Shown: in pieces, positions 10,797-20,639 of the stretch
How the letters are laid out: each line of letters opens with the position of its first letter
How positions within the stretch are numbered: position 1 is the stretch's first letter
Origin: Forficula auricularia
Lineage: Eukaryota; Arthropoda; Insecta; Dermaptera; Forficulidae
NCBI GenBank assembly: GCA_024734495.1
Contig: JALMQS010000225.1
Coordinates: forward strand, 6,485,425 to 6,549,424
DNA: 64,000 bases
Direction of reading: 5' to 3'
Position numbers and translations under genes: made by a program
Notes under the pieces: model-generated
Told to the model about the DNA's origin: nothing
The model's database searches: none
The model's input: the letters and a program-made list of their open reading frames with translations, nothing else

Positions 10797-11015
10797 GGGA
10801 GTCGGGTTAGCCGAGACGGCTAACGCACTGGCCTTGCTTCGGCATCGGTTGATTATGACGATGTTGGAGTGGAAGGCCGGGGTTCGATCCTGGCTGGCAA
10901 ATAAAAATTTCTACCGGCTAAAAACTCGGCTCCCTCTCTAACCCTACTAACACTTATAGTGCTGTCTAAATGGGCTTTGTTCCCGATGACAATAAATAAA
11001 TAATGAAAAAAACCA
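10797..11015 (+). mobile_element. tRNA-derived SINE
   Basis: The head carries an A-box-like GGTTAGCCGAGACGGCTAAC and a B-box GGTTCGATCC at about 10880, then a non-tRNA body ending in an AATAAATAAATAAT-like tail. No intact cloverleaf, so it is a SINE rather than a tRNA gene. Confidence 0.65.
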
Positions 11016-11107
11016 TTAAGAATTATAATAAATAAATATTGCACTTAATAAAATTAAAAAATTAATAGAGTTTTTTGGACAATTTTTATATTTTATTAAT
11101 TTTTGCA

Positions 11108-11143
11108 CAACGTTTCGTCCGTTTCCGGACTTTATCAAGTGCT
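11108..11143 (-). ncRNA. Divergent hammerhead-like motif
   Basis: Minus strand: TTGATAA in place of CTGATGA, then A, a perfect GTCCG/CGGAC stem, GAAACGTT. GCAC and GTGC flank it and can pair. Core substitutions at C3 and G8 should abolish catalysis. Confidence 0.4.
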
Positions 11144-11303
11144 GAAAAACAAAAGTACAAGAACAATAGATTGGGAAAATTAAATTAATGCATATTTCAA
11201 AAATACAACTATACATGATATGCCACATGTCACTCACCTCAATCAGTTAACACATTAAACGTCCATAAAATAGTGAGACCATCGAGAAAACAATTTAAAA
11301 AAT

Positions 11304-11430
11304 TTAAGCTATCAATCTCGAGTTAACATAAAAATAAATAAACAAACAAACAAATAACAAAAACAAACAAAAACAAAAACAAAAACAAAAATAAAAAATA
11401 AAAATAAAAAATAATAAAAAATAAAAAATC
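11304..11430. repeat. Simple (CAAAA)n/(TAAAA)n tract
   Basis: Low-complexity A-rich repeat. The open frame on the minus strand across it is an artefact of composition. Confidence 0.8.
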
Positions 11431-12428
11431 GACCATCGAAACGTCACTGATTCAAAAACTAAATCATATATGCAACTTAAATTCAGTGTATCTGACCTCA
11501 TGTTCACACTCTCATTCATCTTGATAAAACACATTTCACTAATATTACGTTTTCTCCAGTGTCTTTCTCGGTCCATAATACATACATTATCAAACAAAAA
11601 CTGATGACCAGCGTTCAGATGATGCAAATAAAGAATGGACATAAAACAACTGAATTGCCTTAATACTATTCGGCAATTCAGTAACCGTGCGCCGCGATCT
11701 GACGATGGATTCTTATGAGTACTCACCAAAATAAGACAAAAAACACTCATTTTTGAGATTTCGATTAATTTTCGAAATATCGAGTTTAAAAAATACTGTT
11801 TTTTTTTATTTATTATTTTTTTCTCATTGTATTTTTATGAAACCACGGAAACCGTAATATCACGGGTTCCGTGTGGCGCCGAAGATATACGAGCCGAACT
11901 GAATATATCTAAACCGAAAGTTTGTTCCGGGAACCCATTTTTTTGAACCGAGATGATTAATAGAACCGAACCTATGAAAAGTTCTAAAAATGAAAATTGC
12001 CAACGCCCACTGGCGCTCAATTAAGATAATTTGAGACATCACAGTCCATAAACTCAATTTCAGTTTAAAATTTTATTTTTACTTTCCGACTTATTTTGTC
12101 TAGTTCCAAAAGAATCCTGTCAGTCAGATAGCGGCGCCACACGGAACCCGTGATACTATGATTTCCAAGGTTTCAATACAAAAACAATTGAAAAATAAAA
12201 TAAAATAAATAAAAAAAAAACAGTATTTTTTACGATCGATATCTCAAGAACTATGCGAAATCTCGAAAAATGGTATTCTTCATTTTCGTCTTATTTTAGT
12301 GAGTACCGAGGGGTGAACCGCGACCTAATATGCATATACCTACTTCCACTTGAACTTCCAAATATTTCCAAGCAATTTCAAATATTTCCAAGTACTTTCA
12401 AATATTTCCAACTACTTCCAAAATACTA

Positions 12429-13337
12429 CTGTGATCAAAAAGTAAGGTGAAATTGTCATTTAAAACTCCCGTGCATTAGGAAGGCAGGTAAATTTTTTTC
12501 CTAGGTTGGTAGGACTGTCTATAACATTTGCCAAGCGTCTGTTTGTCAAAAGGTTTAATTATCTCCGAGTTACACGTGTTTTTGTAAACAACCAAAAGTG
12601 AATTTTTCGATTTTTACAATGGGTGATTTTGTTGAGCAAAGAACTTGCATCAAATTTTGTTTGCGGAGCGAATATTCTTGTGCGGACACGTTGAAAATGT
12701 TGCGGAAGGCCTTTGGTGATCAAACTATGGCACAAAAAACGTTTATAAGTGGTACAACGAGTTCAAAGAGGGCCGAGAACGCGTTGAAGACGAACCGCGC
12801 TCTGGACGACCATCAACGTCTACCGACGAGGGCCACGTCCAAAAAATCAAAGATTTGGTGCTTGAAAATCGTCGATTGACAATTAGAGATCTCGCTGATA
12901 GTGTTGCGTGAAGCTATTCGTCTGAAACGGCCGGAATTATGGGCGAACAACTCTTGGTTCCTTCATCACGATAATGCACCATGTCATACTGCATTGGTTC
13001 TTCGCGACTTTTTTGCCAAAAACTCGACTCATATCGTTCCGCAACCACCGTATTCGCCTGATTTGGCTCCGTGCGACTTCTGGCTATTCAGCAAACTCAA
13101 GAGGCCAATGCGGGGACGCCGTTTTGACACGATTGAGGAGATAAAAACCGAATCGAAGAAGGTCTTGAAGGCTATACCGGAAAATGACTATTCCAACTGT
13201 TTCGAGGACTGGAAAAATCGTTGGAAAAAGTGCGTTTTATCGGGCTGGGATTAATTTAAAGGGGAGGAAATTGATTTGGAAGAATAAATAAAGAATTTAC
13301 ATTTTATAAACAAATTCACCTTACTTTTTGATCACAG
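12429..13337 (+). mobile_element. Mariner element, internally deleted
   Basis: Inverted ends CTGTGATCAAAAAGTAAGGT and its complement at 13318-13337, flanked by TA on both sides (12427-12428, 13338-13339). Length 909 bp against about 1.3 kb for complete mariners. It sits inside the hAT MITE, so it is the younger insertion. Confidence 0.9.
12618..13254 (+). pseudogene. Mariner transposase, frameshifted and deleted
   Basis: Begins MGDFVEQRTCIKFCLRSEY with the helix-turn-helix region (ADTLKMLRKAFGDQTM). It shifts frame near 12740 and continues in another frame (VYKWYNEFKEGRERVEDEP, SGRPSTSTDEG, RRLTIRDLADSV). After about 12900 it jumps to LREAIRLKRPELWANNSW. The middle third, including the first catalytic Asp, is missing. 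The second Asp is present in HHDNAPCHTA, and the third in YSPDLAPCDFWLF, consistent with a DD34D mariner. It ends GRRFDTIEEIKTESKKVLKA...SGWD-stop. Catalytically dead, but the ends could still be mobilised in trans. Confidence 0.88.
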
Positions 13338-13449
13338 TATTACTTCCAAAGAGGTGTACACCTACTTCCAATCTCGGATCACCCCTCGGTGAGTACTATA
13401 AGAATCCAGATCTCGGCGAAACAGTTACCGTAGAATCCCCACTATTTTT

Positions 13450-13812
13450 AACCGACTTCAAAAAAGGAGGAGGTTCTCTATTCGACTGAATTTTTTTTTT
13501 TTTTGTGCCTATGTTACCTCATATCTCCGCCAATTGTCAACCGATTTTGAAAAAAATTTTTGCATTGGGTCCAGTCTAGCTTCCGATTGGTCCCAATTTT
13601 TTTCGTTTTTTTCATAGGTATTAGACCTTTTTTGTTAGGTTTGTTTAGACCTAACCTCTTTGTTTATGAACCGATTTCGATGGTTCTTTTTTTATCGAAA
13701 GGGGGTGTCTTAGGGATGGTGTCATATTAATTTAGTCAAGTTCTGATGATATGATCACTATTAATAACATCACTAAAAGAGAAAAATAAAAATAATTTTT
13801 AAGAAAAAAATA
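13450..13812. repeat. Repeat with AACCGACTTCAAAAAAGGAG end
   Basis: Starts with an AACCGACTTC terminus and GGAGGAGGTTCTC, then a T-rich body. A phrase of this kind is common in insect repeats. The other end is not clear. Confidence 0.5.
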
Positions 13813-13814
13813 AA

Positions 13815-14155
13815 AACCGACTTCAAAAAATTAAATGCAACAAATAAAATACACTAAAAGGTATAAAATAATTATTATCTTATTTAGTTACAACTAAACG
13901 ACGAAATATTAACATGAAATTACTTTTTGAAGTTGGTGCCAAACATAATACCTTTTATGAATCGCACTCGACGGATCTTACTTAGTACGTTTGGCGGGTA
14001 CGCTCGCTTATAGGTATAGTTTGTTTGGCACCGACTTCAAAAAGTAATTTCATGTTAATATTTCGTCGTTTAGTTGTAACTAAATAAGATAATAATTATT
14101 TTATACCTTTTAGTGTATTTTTATTTGTTGCATTTAATTTTTGAAGTCGGTTATT
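13815..14155. mobile_element. Foldback MITE with ACCGACTTCAAAAA ends
   Basis: Arms 13815-13950 and 14028-14155 are reverse complements (AATTACTTTTTGAAGT..., GTCGTTTAGTTGTAACTAAA). A short unique centre of about 80 bases contains ATCGCACTCGACGGATCT. Confidence 0.8.
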
Positions 14156-14189
14156 TTTTTCTTAAAAATTATTTTTATCTTGTACTAAC

Positions 14190-14782
14190 CATTGAATTTT
14201 CAAAAGTTTATCGGCGCCTACATTTTGTTTTCCGGGAGGCACCAAATACTGAGATTACGCCACTGACCACAAGTGCTGTCCTCTCAATGGCTAATTGGAA
14301 TCTCCTCTCTCAGGAAAAAGGCTCATTATTAAGTTTATTTCAATGCTGTCACTAATCCCTTGAGGATTAACGAATTGTAATTATATATTCAATAAAGTTT
14401 GGAGGAATAATCAGAAAAGTTTAAAACTATCAAAAATTTTGTTACAGCTATATTATTAATGCGGATATATGTACTTGTTTTATTTATTATTACTAACCAA
14501 ATGTATTTTATTCAGCGCATTATGTTGACATAATCAATGTTTGAATATTTATTTATATATCCAATCTAATTAAGCGAATAAGAAATAAACTGGAAATTTC
14601 TGGTTTGAATAATTTATTTATTTATTTATTTATTATTAATTTGATAAGTATGTAACATGTGTGTGTTCTTGAAGGCGCGTGGCTGGCTCTCTGCTTATCT
14701 GTTGTCTGCTTGGACTGGACGGAGAGGGAGTTGTTGTCCCCCACTTACAACCCCCTGATAGAGAGCGAACCTATGACAAGGG
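14190..14782. other. Non-repetitive upstream interval
   Basis: AT-rich to 14640, then a more balanced stretch (GGCGCGTGGCTGGCTCTCTG) leading into the TATA box. No coding frame stands out. Likely promoter-proximal sequence for the exon at 14876. Confidence 0.45.
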
Positions 14783-14789
14783 TATATAA
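14783..14789 (+). promoter_or_regulatory. TATA box
   Basis: TATATAA in a GC-balanced context, about 30 bases before a pyrimidine-rich start region (TTTTCTTACTTGAC) and 87 bases before ATG 14876. Confidence 0.6.
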
Positions 14790-14875
14790 TGCCAAAAGAC
14801 CAATGCCTGAGCAATATTTTCTTACTTGACACATACCCGCTTTAACCGAGAGACCAGTTTCGATTTGAAGACATC

Positions 14876-14899
14876 ATGGTTTGGAGCCACTCTGACAAG
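14876..14899 (+). CDS. Candidate first coding exon (MVWSHSDK), gene unknown
   Basis: ATG 14876 follows a TATA box and a 50-60 base leader. Eight codons run to AAG, followed by a GTTGGT donor at 14900, so the exon ends in phase 0. I could not find the downstream exon. It cannot be an N-terminal uricase exon: joined to the acceptor at 28505 it would read out of frame with the uricase ATG. It could be a uricase leader exon carrying an upstream ORF, or belong to another gene. Short first exons like this are common in insect secreted and cuticular protein genes; no function is claimed. Confidence 0.4.
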
Positions 14900-15477
14900 G
14901 TTGGTGTCTTATATTTGAATTAAATTACTTTTAATTTTAATTTTCTTAAGGGAGAATGGTGTGAGTTCTTGGTGAAACATTTTAAAGAAAGTAAAGAAAA
15001 TTTTTAAAATATAAAATACTAGGTAGGTTTCGCAAAATTAAAAGATCAGATGCTTGTTTAGCACGAACTCTATATATATTTCATGTTTGAATTTACATAT
15101 TTTATACGGTTATTGTGCATATAAATCCTGGCCATATTTATGATACTAAAAATAGCCAAATATCGAACAATTTTAGTGTATAAAGGGGAAAAAAAAACTA
15201 TTTATTTTCAATGATCCATAAATCAATCTTTGATGAAGTGAAACTTCTTTAGCTACGTATCTGTTTGATTTTATTTTGTTACAATAAAGGGAAATAATTT
15301 TTTTCCACTAATATTTAGTTACAAATAAAATTAATTAAAATTAGAAATTTAAACTTTTTTTTACTTAGAGAGAGTGGTGTAGGTTTTTAGGTGAAACATG
15401 ATATTAATTAATAAAGTAAAGGGTGTGTAGTTTCACAGTGAATGAAATAAAACTCAAAGAAGTTTATACAAACTCAT

Positions 15478-15506
15478 AATATTTCGGATTATTAGTCCAT
15501 CATCAG
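15478..15506 (-). ncRNA. Hammerhead-ribozyme-like motif
   Basis: Minus strand: CTGATGA, extra T, stem II GGA/TCC around CTAATAA, GAAATATT. Flanking CTC.. can pair with the partner tract. Confidence 0.6.
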
Positions 15507-15574
15507 GAGTTTACAGGTTAAAAACTGCATTAATTAATAAAGTAAAGGGTGTGTAGTTTTTAACCTGTAAACTC

Positions 15575-15605
15575 CTGATGATGGATTAATAATCAGAAAT
15601 ATATT
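15575..15605 (+). ncRNA. Hammerhead-like motif, one stem change
   Basis: CTGATGA, extra T, GGATTAATAATCA before GAAATATATT; the base next to GAAA is A rather than C, weakening stem II. Upstream AAACTC pairs with downstream GAGTTT. Confidence 0.5.
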
Positions 15606-15675
15606 GAGTTTGTATAAACCTCTTTGAGTTTTATTTCATTCACTGTGAAACTACAGACCCTTTCACTTTATTAGT

Positions 15676-15705
15676 TTATATTTCAGGGTATAAGCCCATC
15701 TTCAG
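15676..15705 (-). ncRNA. Hammerhead-like motif
   Basis: Minus strand: CTGAAGA, extra T, GGG/CCC around CTTATA, an additional T, then GAAATATA. Confidence 0.45.
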
Positions 15706-15747
15706 GAGTTCACAAAATTTTTGTATTCCAGTTTTCTCTGTGAACTC

Positions 15748-15780
15748 CTGAAGATGGGCTTATACCTCGAAATATATAGA
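15748..15780 (+). ncRNA. Hammerhead-like motif
   Basis: CTGAAGA, extra T, GGG..CCTC with one mismatch, GAAATATATAGAGTC. Pairs with the minus-strand motif ending at 15676. Confidence 0.45.
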
Positions 15781-15984
15781 GTCGTGCTAAACAAGCATCT
15801 GATCTTTTAATTTTTGTGAAACCTACCTAGTATTTTATATTTTAAAGTTTATTAAAAAATTTTCTTAACTTTATCTTAATTTTAAGTTGTAACAATTAAA
15901 CATTCACAGGGTTCGTTTATAATATGTCTTTTAGAAATATCCATTTGATTGAAGTTTTTATTACACGACATAGTTTCGATCATT

Positions 15985-16480
15985 TTTTTTTTATTAAAAT
16001 GTTTTCAACCGTTTTTGAGAAGTTCGAAAAAAAGAAGCAAAACAAGTGTTTTTTTTTTTGCTTCGTTTTCTCAAAATATCTCAAAAACAGCTGAAAATAT
16101 TATTATCAAAAGAATTGAGCGAAACCATGGCGAACTGGTCTACAAAAGAAGCCTAAATAAGTGAATAGCGAAAAAAATTATATTTTAGGATATATTAAAT
16201 AATAATTTGTCAAAATGTCTAGTTAGTATGTTAGGAAATTTTGTATACCCTCTAGCTCAAAAACTAGCGTGAATATCAAAACTAAATTTCACGGGTAGAT
16301 TCTTTATATTGAGATTAAGAGCTGATTAGATTTTGGTTGAAATTGAACAAAAAATTAAGGGTGGGAGGGCTTTTAAAAATGAAAATTATAAAATTTTCAA
16401 AATAAAAAAAAAATAAAAACAAGAAAAATGGAATTTACTAGAAAAGAGACCTATAATAAAAAACAAAGTTATGATTTTTA
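15985..16480. repeat. Dispersed repeat, inverted copy of the 6345-6620 element
   Basis: Contains CTCAAAATATCTCAAAAACA, GAAACCATGGCGAACTG and CTCAAAAACTAGCGTGAATA, the complements of phrases at 6420-6560. Also has an internal T-rich foldback near 16020-16090. Confidence 0.65.
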
Positions 16481-16785
16481 TCGGGGACCGAAATTGTGGA
16501 GGTGGGGGAGGGCGTTAAAAAAAGAACTATGAATATAATGCCTAGAGAGGCCTAGAACCTTTCACAAAGAGAAACAAAGAGGTTGTCCTCTGCTTGATGC
16601 AAATAAACATACACACATATATATCGAGATGATATATCTGTATATGTATATATATATATATTATTTATTTTTTTACTTATGGAAAGTGGTGTAGGTTTTA
16701 GGTGAAACATGATGTTAGTTAATAGAGTAAAGGGTGTGTAGTTTCACAGTGAATGAAATAAAACTCAAAGAGGTTTATACAAACT

Positions 16786-16817
16786 CAATATATTTCGGAT
16801 TATTAGTCCATCATCAG
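16786..16817 (-). ncRNA. Hammerhead-ribozyme-like motif
   Basis: Minus strand: CTGATGA, extra T, GGA/TCC stem II around CTAATAA, GAA-ATATAT-T. AAACTC and GAGTTT flank it, able to form a 6-bp helix I. Confidence 0.65.
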
Positions 16818-17376
16818 GAGTTTACAAGACAATACTAATAATAATTGAACGAGTGGTCGCCATTCTTGACATTCAAATCATGGTTACCAATATAACAAAA
16901 TATAACATTCAAATCTTACACAAGAAAAACACCAATGAAAATTTAAAATTTAAAAAATTTAAAAAATTGTTTTACAAAGATTTTTCTTTTTTAATTATAA
17001 AATATATAAATGTAAATATAAGAAATCTAAGTAAATATGAATATTAATATAAATAAAAATTACAAGTATAAATATAAAGTCTTTTTAGAATTAAATTAGA
17101 AAGTAAAATTACAAATTTAAGTCATAGACACAAAATTAATTATAAATATCAGTTTACAAATAAGCCTAAATAACATATAGAGATGAAGAATTAAGATAAA
17201 ATATAATAGGGATAAATTAGATGAGATAAATTACAATATACAACAATTTTTGTGGTTATCTCATATATCAAAATGTCATTTATTTCAAAGACTGAAGGCG
17301 CGTGATTTGAATTTAATTTTGATTGTAATTTGGGAAATAGTATATATTTGAGAGAGACTGAGGTTAAGTTTTTTTT

Positions 17377-17532
17377 CCTATACCACTACACTTCGCCTCT
17401 AAAAGCCGAAAACTAGACCTGTTAGAATCAACCGAAATTAAGAAAGCTATAATTGAAAAAGATAAAATTCTCAATAACCAGCAGGACATTAGAAATTCCA
17501 CAATAATAGATCTACTAATTAACAAAAATTAA
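17377..17532 (+). pseudogene. C-terminal tail of a Penelope-like RT/endonuclease ORF
   Basis: The frame reads ...HFASKSRKLDLLESTEIK, then KAIIEKDKILNNQQDIRN and STIIDLLINKN followed by TAA at 17530. LDLLE(S)xEI..., then LLN(D/N)Q and a hydrophobic ending is the style of PLE protein tails as I know them. The independent core at 40131-40220 ends INNQLDVKPNIIIDLLISK-stop, which aligns with it; agreement of two separate cores is the main support. Only the tail is kept; RT and GIY-YIG domains are absent, so the fragment is inert. Confidence 0.65.
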
Positions 17533-18088
17533 AAAACTTAACCTCAGTCTCTCTCAAATATATACTATTTCCCAAATTACAATCAAAATTAAATTCAAAT
17601 CACGCGCCTTCAGTCTTTGAAATAAATGACATTTTGATATATGAGATAACCACAAAATATTGTTGTATATTGTAATTTATCTCATCTAATTTATCCCTAT
17701 TATATTTTATCTTAATTCTTCATCTCTATATGTTATTTAGGCTTATTTGTAAACTGATATTTATAATTAATTTTGTGTCTATGACTTAAATTTGTAATTT
17801 TACTTTCTAATTTAATTCTAAAAAGACTTTATATTTATACTTGTAATTTTTATTTATATTAATATTCATATTTACTTAGATTTCTTATATTTACATTTAT
17901 ATATTTTATAATTAAAAAAGAAAAATCTTTGTAAAACAATTTTTTAAATTTTTTAAATTTTAAATTTTCATTGGTGTTTTTCTTGTGTAAGATTTGAATG
18001 TTATATTTTGTTATATTGGTAACCATGATTTGAATGTCAAGAATGGCGACCACTCGTTCAATTATTATTAGTATTGTCTTGTAAACTC

Positions 18089-18119
18089 CTGATGATGGAC
18101 TAATAATCCGAAATATATT
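18089..18119 (+). ncRNA. Hammerhead-ribozyme-like motif 3' of the PLE tail
   Basis: CTGATGA, extra T, GGA/TCC around CTAATAA, then GAA-ATATAT-T. Upstream AAACTC pairs with downstream GAGTTT. It is on the same strand as, and downstream of, the ORF tail, as expected for a ribozyme in the element's 3' repeat. Confidence 0.7.
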
Positions 18120-18206
18120 GAGTTTGTATAAACCTCTTTGAGTTTTATTTCATTCACTGTGAAACTACACACCCATTTCTCTATTAACTATTATTTATTT
18201 GTTTGA

Positions 18207-18241
18207 GACTATAGTTTCGAAGACTTGGTCTTCATCATCAG
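18207..18241 (-). ncRNA. Hammerhead-ribozyme-like motif
   Basis: Minus strand: CTGATGA, extra T, perfect six-pair stem II GAAGAC/GTCTTC around CAA, then GAA-ACTATAGT-C. The helix III tract is an eight-base perfect palindrome. Confidence 0.72.
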
Positions 18242-18428
18242 TCTTTTTTAATTATAAATGTTGTTGTTCATGGAGTCAATTTCGTATGGATATTGAAAAT
18301 TTGATGTTCCTTTTTCACTGATGGTCTTAGAAAGTTCTAAGCTGACCACCAGTGAAGAAGGAGCATCAAATTTTCAATATCCACTCGATATTGACTCCAT
18401 GAAAAACAACATTTATAATTAAAAAAGA

Positions 18429-18463
18429 CTGATGATGAAGACCAAGTCTTCGAAACTATAGTC
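18429..18463 (+). ncRNA. Hammerhead-ribozyme-like motif
   Basis: Same structure as its inverted partner: CTGATGA, T, GAAGAC-CAA-GTCTTC, GAA-ACTATAGT-C. Helix I from this copy alone is short (GA with TC). Confidence 0.72.
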
Positions 18464-19117
18464 TCAAACAAATAAATAATATATATATATACATATACAG
18501 ATATATCATCTCGATATATATGTGTGTATGTTTATTTGCATCAAGCAGAAGACAACCTCTTTGTTTCTCTTTGTGAATCAACAACTCTGCTACTCTCGGC
18601 AAAACAAAAACTTTTCAACTAGAACCTTTGATCTATTTGTACTAAATTTCGCATATACAATACATCCTATGAAAATGACTCACTGTGTGAAATTGGCAGT
18701 GACCCAAAAGAGGAGGGGGTTCAAAAATAATTTAAAATAATAAAATTTATAAACAAAAATCTAAAAAAGCTGATATTTATATTAGAAGGCTCTCAATTTT
18801 AAGGAGATATCATAAATTGCTAGAGTCCAAAATTTACAAGGAGGGTTCTTTAGTAAATGATTATAAATGATTTTATTAAATATTAAATATAAGAGAAGGT
18901 CCAAGTGTATGGTAAAGTCATGTGGATGGCCGAATAAGTTTATTTTTAAAAAAGATTATTATAAACGAACACTGTGAGCCACCAGCAAAACGTTAAGATC
19001 ATCGGAAATAAAAATTCTCAATTACAAATCTTAAAGCATTGTTGAAATTGTTAATATAAAAGGTGTGTGCCAAATTATGTATTATGCCAAACTTTAGCAT
19101 CATTTTTACTGCTGATT

Positions 19118-19510
19118 AGATTTTGGTTCATATCGACCTAAAATTAAGGGGGTGGAGGGGGGGGGGGTTAAAAATTAAAAATCTAGGCCATTTGAGCAAA
19201 CTCAACCAAATTTTGTATACATAATCAGTCGGACCCCAGAAGTCTAAAAATTCAAAAACTAACCGCTTAAAATGGGGGCGGGGGGGGGGGGGGTGTCAAA
19301 AAATGAAAATCTTGGCCATTTACCAAACTCAACCAAATTTTGTATACATAATCAGTGGGACCCCAGAAGTCTAAAAATGCAAAAACTAACCGCTTAAAAT
19401 GGGAGCGGGGGGGGGTGTAGGGTCAAAAAATGAAAATCTTGGCCATTTACCAAACTCAACCAAATTTTGTATACATAATCAGTCGGTATAAAAATGAAAA
19501 AACTAACCGC
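19118..19510. repeat. Tandem repeat, inverted copy of 5845-6345 unit
   Basis: Three copies with poly-G runs of up to 13 and AACCAAATTTTGTATACATA. The order mirrors that at 5845-6370, including the AAAATTAAGGGGGTGGAGG edge. Confidence 0.88.
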
Positions 19511-20120
19511 CACCTACACGATTATAAATAATTTTAGGGGCCGGGTTGTATGGTAAAGTCAAGTGGATGGTCACATCAGAACACGTCAGCTTATTTTAGC
19601 ATTTATTTCATATATAATAGATGGAAATTTACTCTACAATCTTCTAATGATATTGCAATTTTTCTACCCCAAGTATAATAAAATAAAATGAAAAACAACA
19701 TATTTCTCAATTTTCATTAATCCCAGCTTTATATTCAATTCTATTTAATATTCAATTTTTTAAAAGAAAAAATATATATTCGTAGGTATATAATATATGT
19801 ATACATATTATAAATAAACTTCTTAAGACTTTCTATTTCAAATAATGTAAATATTTTTTTATATAAGATCTTTATATAGCCTCGAAAATATCTTGGGACT
19901 TAATGCTTATCTGGTTTAATATTGTTATTTAAGTTGGCAGCTGTCTAAGATTTTGAATATTTTCTTCAAAAAATAAATCAAATTCTTAAAAAAAAAATGA
20001 AAAACTCACGTAAATATAATCATTCGTACAGGTTGATAAACTTCGAGTAAATATCTAATCGCTTTCATTTTTCTTCTATAGGTATCTAAAAGTCAAAAAT
20101 AAATACATGGAGACGATCAA
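19510..20120. other. AT-rich interval, nothing recognised
   Basis: No open frame, terminal repeat or RNA motif that I can support. Confidence 0.5.
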
Positions 20121-20260
20121 CTAATGCCGATTATAATAAGTATAGATATATTTATACTTATTATAATTGGCTTGGGTGACGACGCCGACGTGATTTTTTT
20201 AACTTTTAAACCCATCTAATGGCTCATGACAAATAAAATTTATTTTAAATTATTATTAGT
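20120..20260. repeat. Helitron-like end, family 2
   Basis: Contains GCCGATTATAATAAGTATAG, GGCTTGGGTGACGACGCCGA and CTCATGACAAATAAAATTTA, shared with 26690-26790 and 41330-41520. Confidence 0.45.
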
Positions 20261-20639
20261 TTTCTTGCACCTTTTAGCTGGACCCGAATTAAATAGCTCA
20301 AACTATACTTACTCATACTTTATTATCCTACGGTGTAAATATATTCGCACGAGTACAAACCAAGAGACGTCATTCATACTTTCCAAGTGTTTTGAGTCAC
20401 GTGAATTTAATTAAATAAATTTAATTTAACATCATGATTTTCAAAAACAAAGTCTATAACTGTTAATAATATAGTAAAATAATGAAGAGCTAAAATAAAC
20501 CGTGTAGATTTAGCTTTATTTACTTTTTCAACAATACAAATAAATAATAATCAATAAAATATTGTAAACAAAACAAATTAATAATTATTAAACAATTAAT
20601 TAATTAGATTTAATTATGCTTCAAAAATAATAAATTATC

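Larger units (their letters stand above)
12307..13388. mobile_element. hAT-type MITE with an 8-bp target duplication
   Basis: Starts CGAGGGGTGAACCGCG and ends with the inverted form ...CACCCCTCG. GTGAGTAC flanks both sides (12299-12306 and 13389-13396), an exact 8-bp duplication typical of hAT elements. The interior has CTTCCAAATATTTCCAAGTA-like short tandem repeats and is split by a mariner. An intact 115-bp relative is at 36841-36955. Confidence 0.85.
11700..13430. repeat. Foldback element interrupted by a hAT MITE
   Basis: Inner arms 11780-12030 and 12120-12250 mirror each other (CACGGGTTCCGTGTGGCGCC at 11863 and its complement near 12134). The outer right arm resumes after the MITE at 13389 (TATAAGAATCCAGATC). 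The element therefore predates the MITE insertion. Confidence 0.7.
14940..15880. mobile_element. Nested Penelope-like palindromes
   Basis: The outer arms (about 14940-15070 and 15765-15880) share CAGATGCTTGTTTAGCACGA and its complement, with TGGTGAAACAT-type ends. An inner unit at 15365-15660 has ends GGTGTAGG..GTGAAACATG and carries its own hammerhead pair. Two insertions of the same class lie one inside the other. Confidence 0.65.
16683..18175 (+). mobile_element. Penelope-like element: inverted 3' arms around an ORF tail
   Basis: Arms 16683-17370 and 17540-18175 are near-perfect reverse complements of about 650 bp. The core (17375-17532) is asymmetric and codes for a protein tail on the + strand. 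The 3' arm in the sense direction carries a hammerhead-like motif at 18089. This equals a 5'-truncated element joined to an inverted copy of its own 3' region, a layout reported for PLEs with their pseudo-LTRs. The ends resemble GGTGTAGG(T)TTTAGGTGAAAC. Confidence 0.7.
16555..18600. repeat. Nested palindrome, three layers
   Basis: The outermost arms (16560-16660 and 18480-18590) share GAGAAACAAAGAGGTTGTCC and ATATCGAGATGATATATCTG with their complements. Inside lies the PLE palindrome (16683-18175), then a smaller hammerhead unit (18180-18480). The same outer arms enclose 24895-25690, so this outer element is a repeat family in its own right. Confidence 0.85.

Noticed and set aside
11304..11750. 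148-codon minus-strand frame
   Set aside because: Half of it is an FIFYFCFCF-type translation of a (CAAAA)n tract.
16853..17047. 64-codon frame and its mirror at 17859-18053
   Set aside because: Lies in the non-coding inverted arms of the PLE unit; identical only because the arms mirror.
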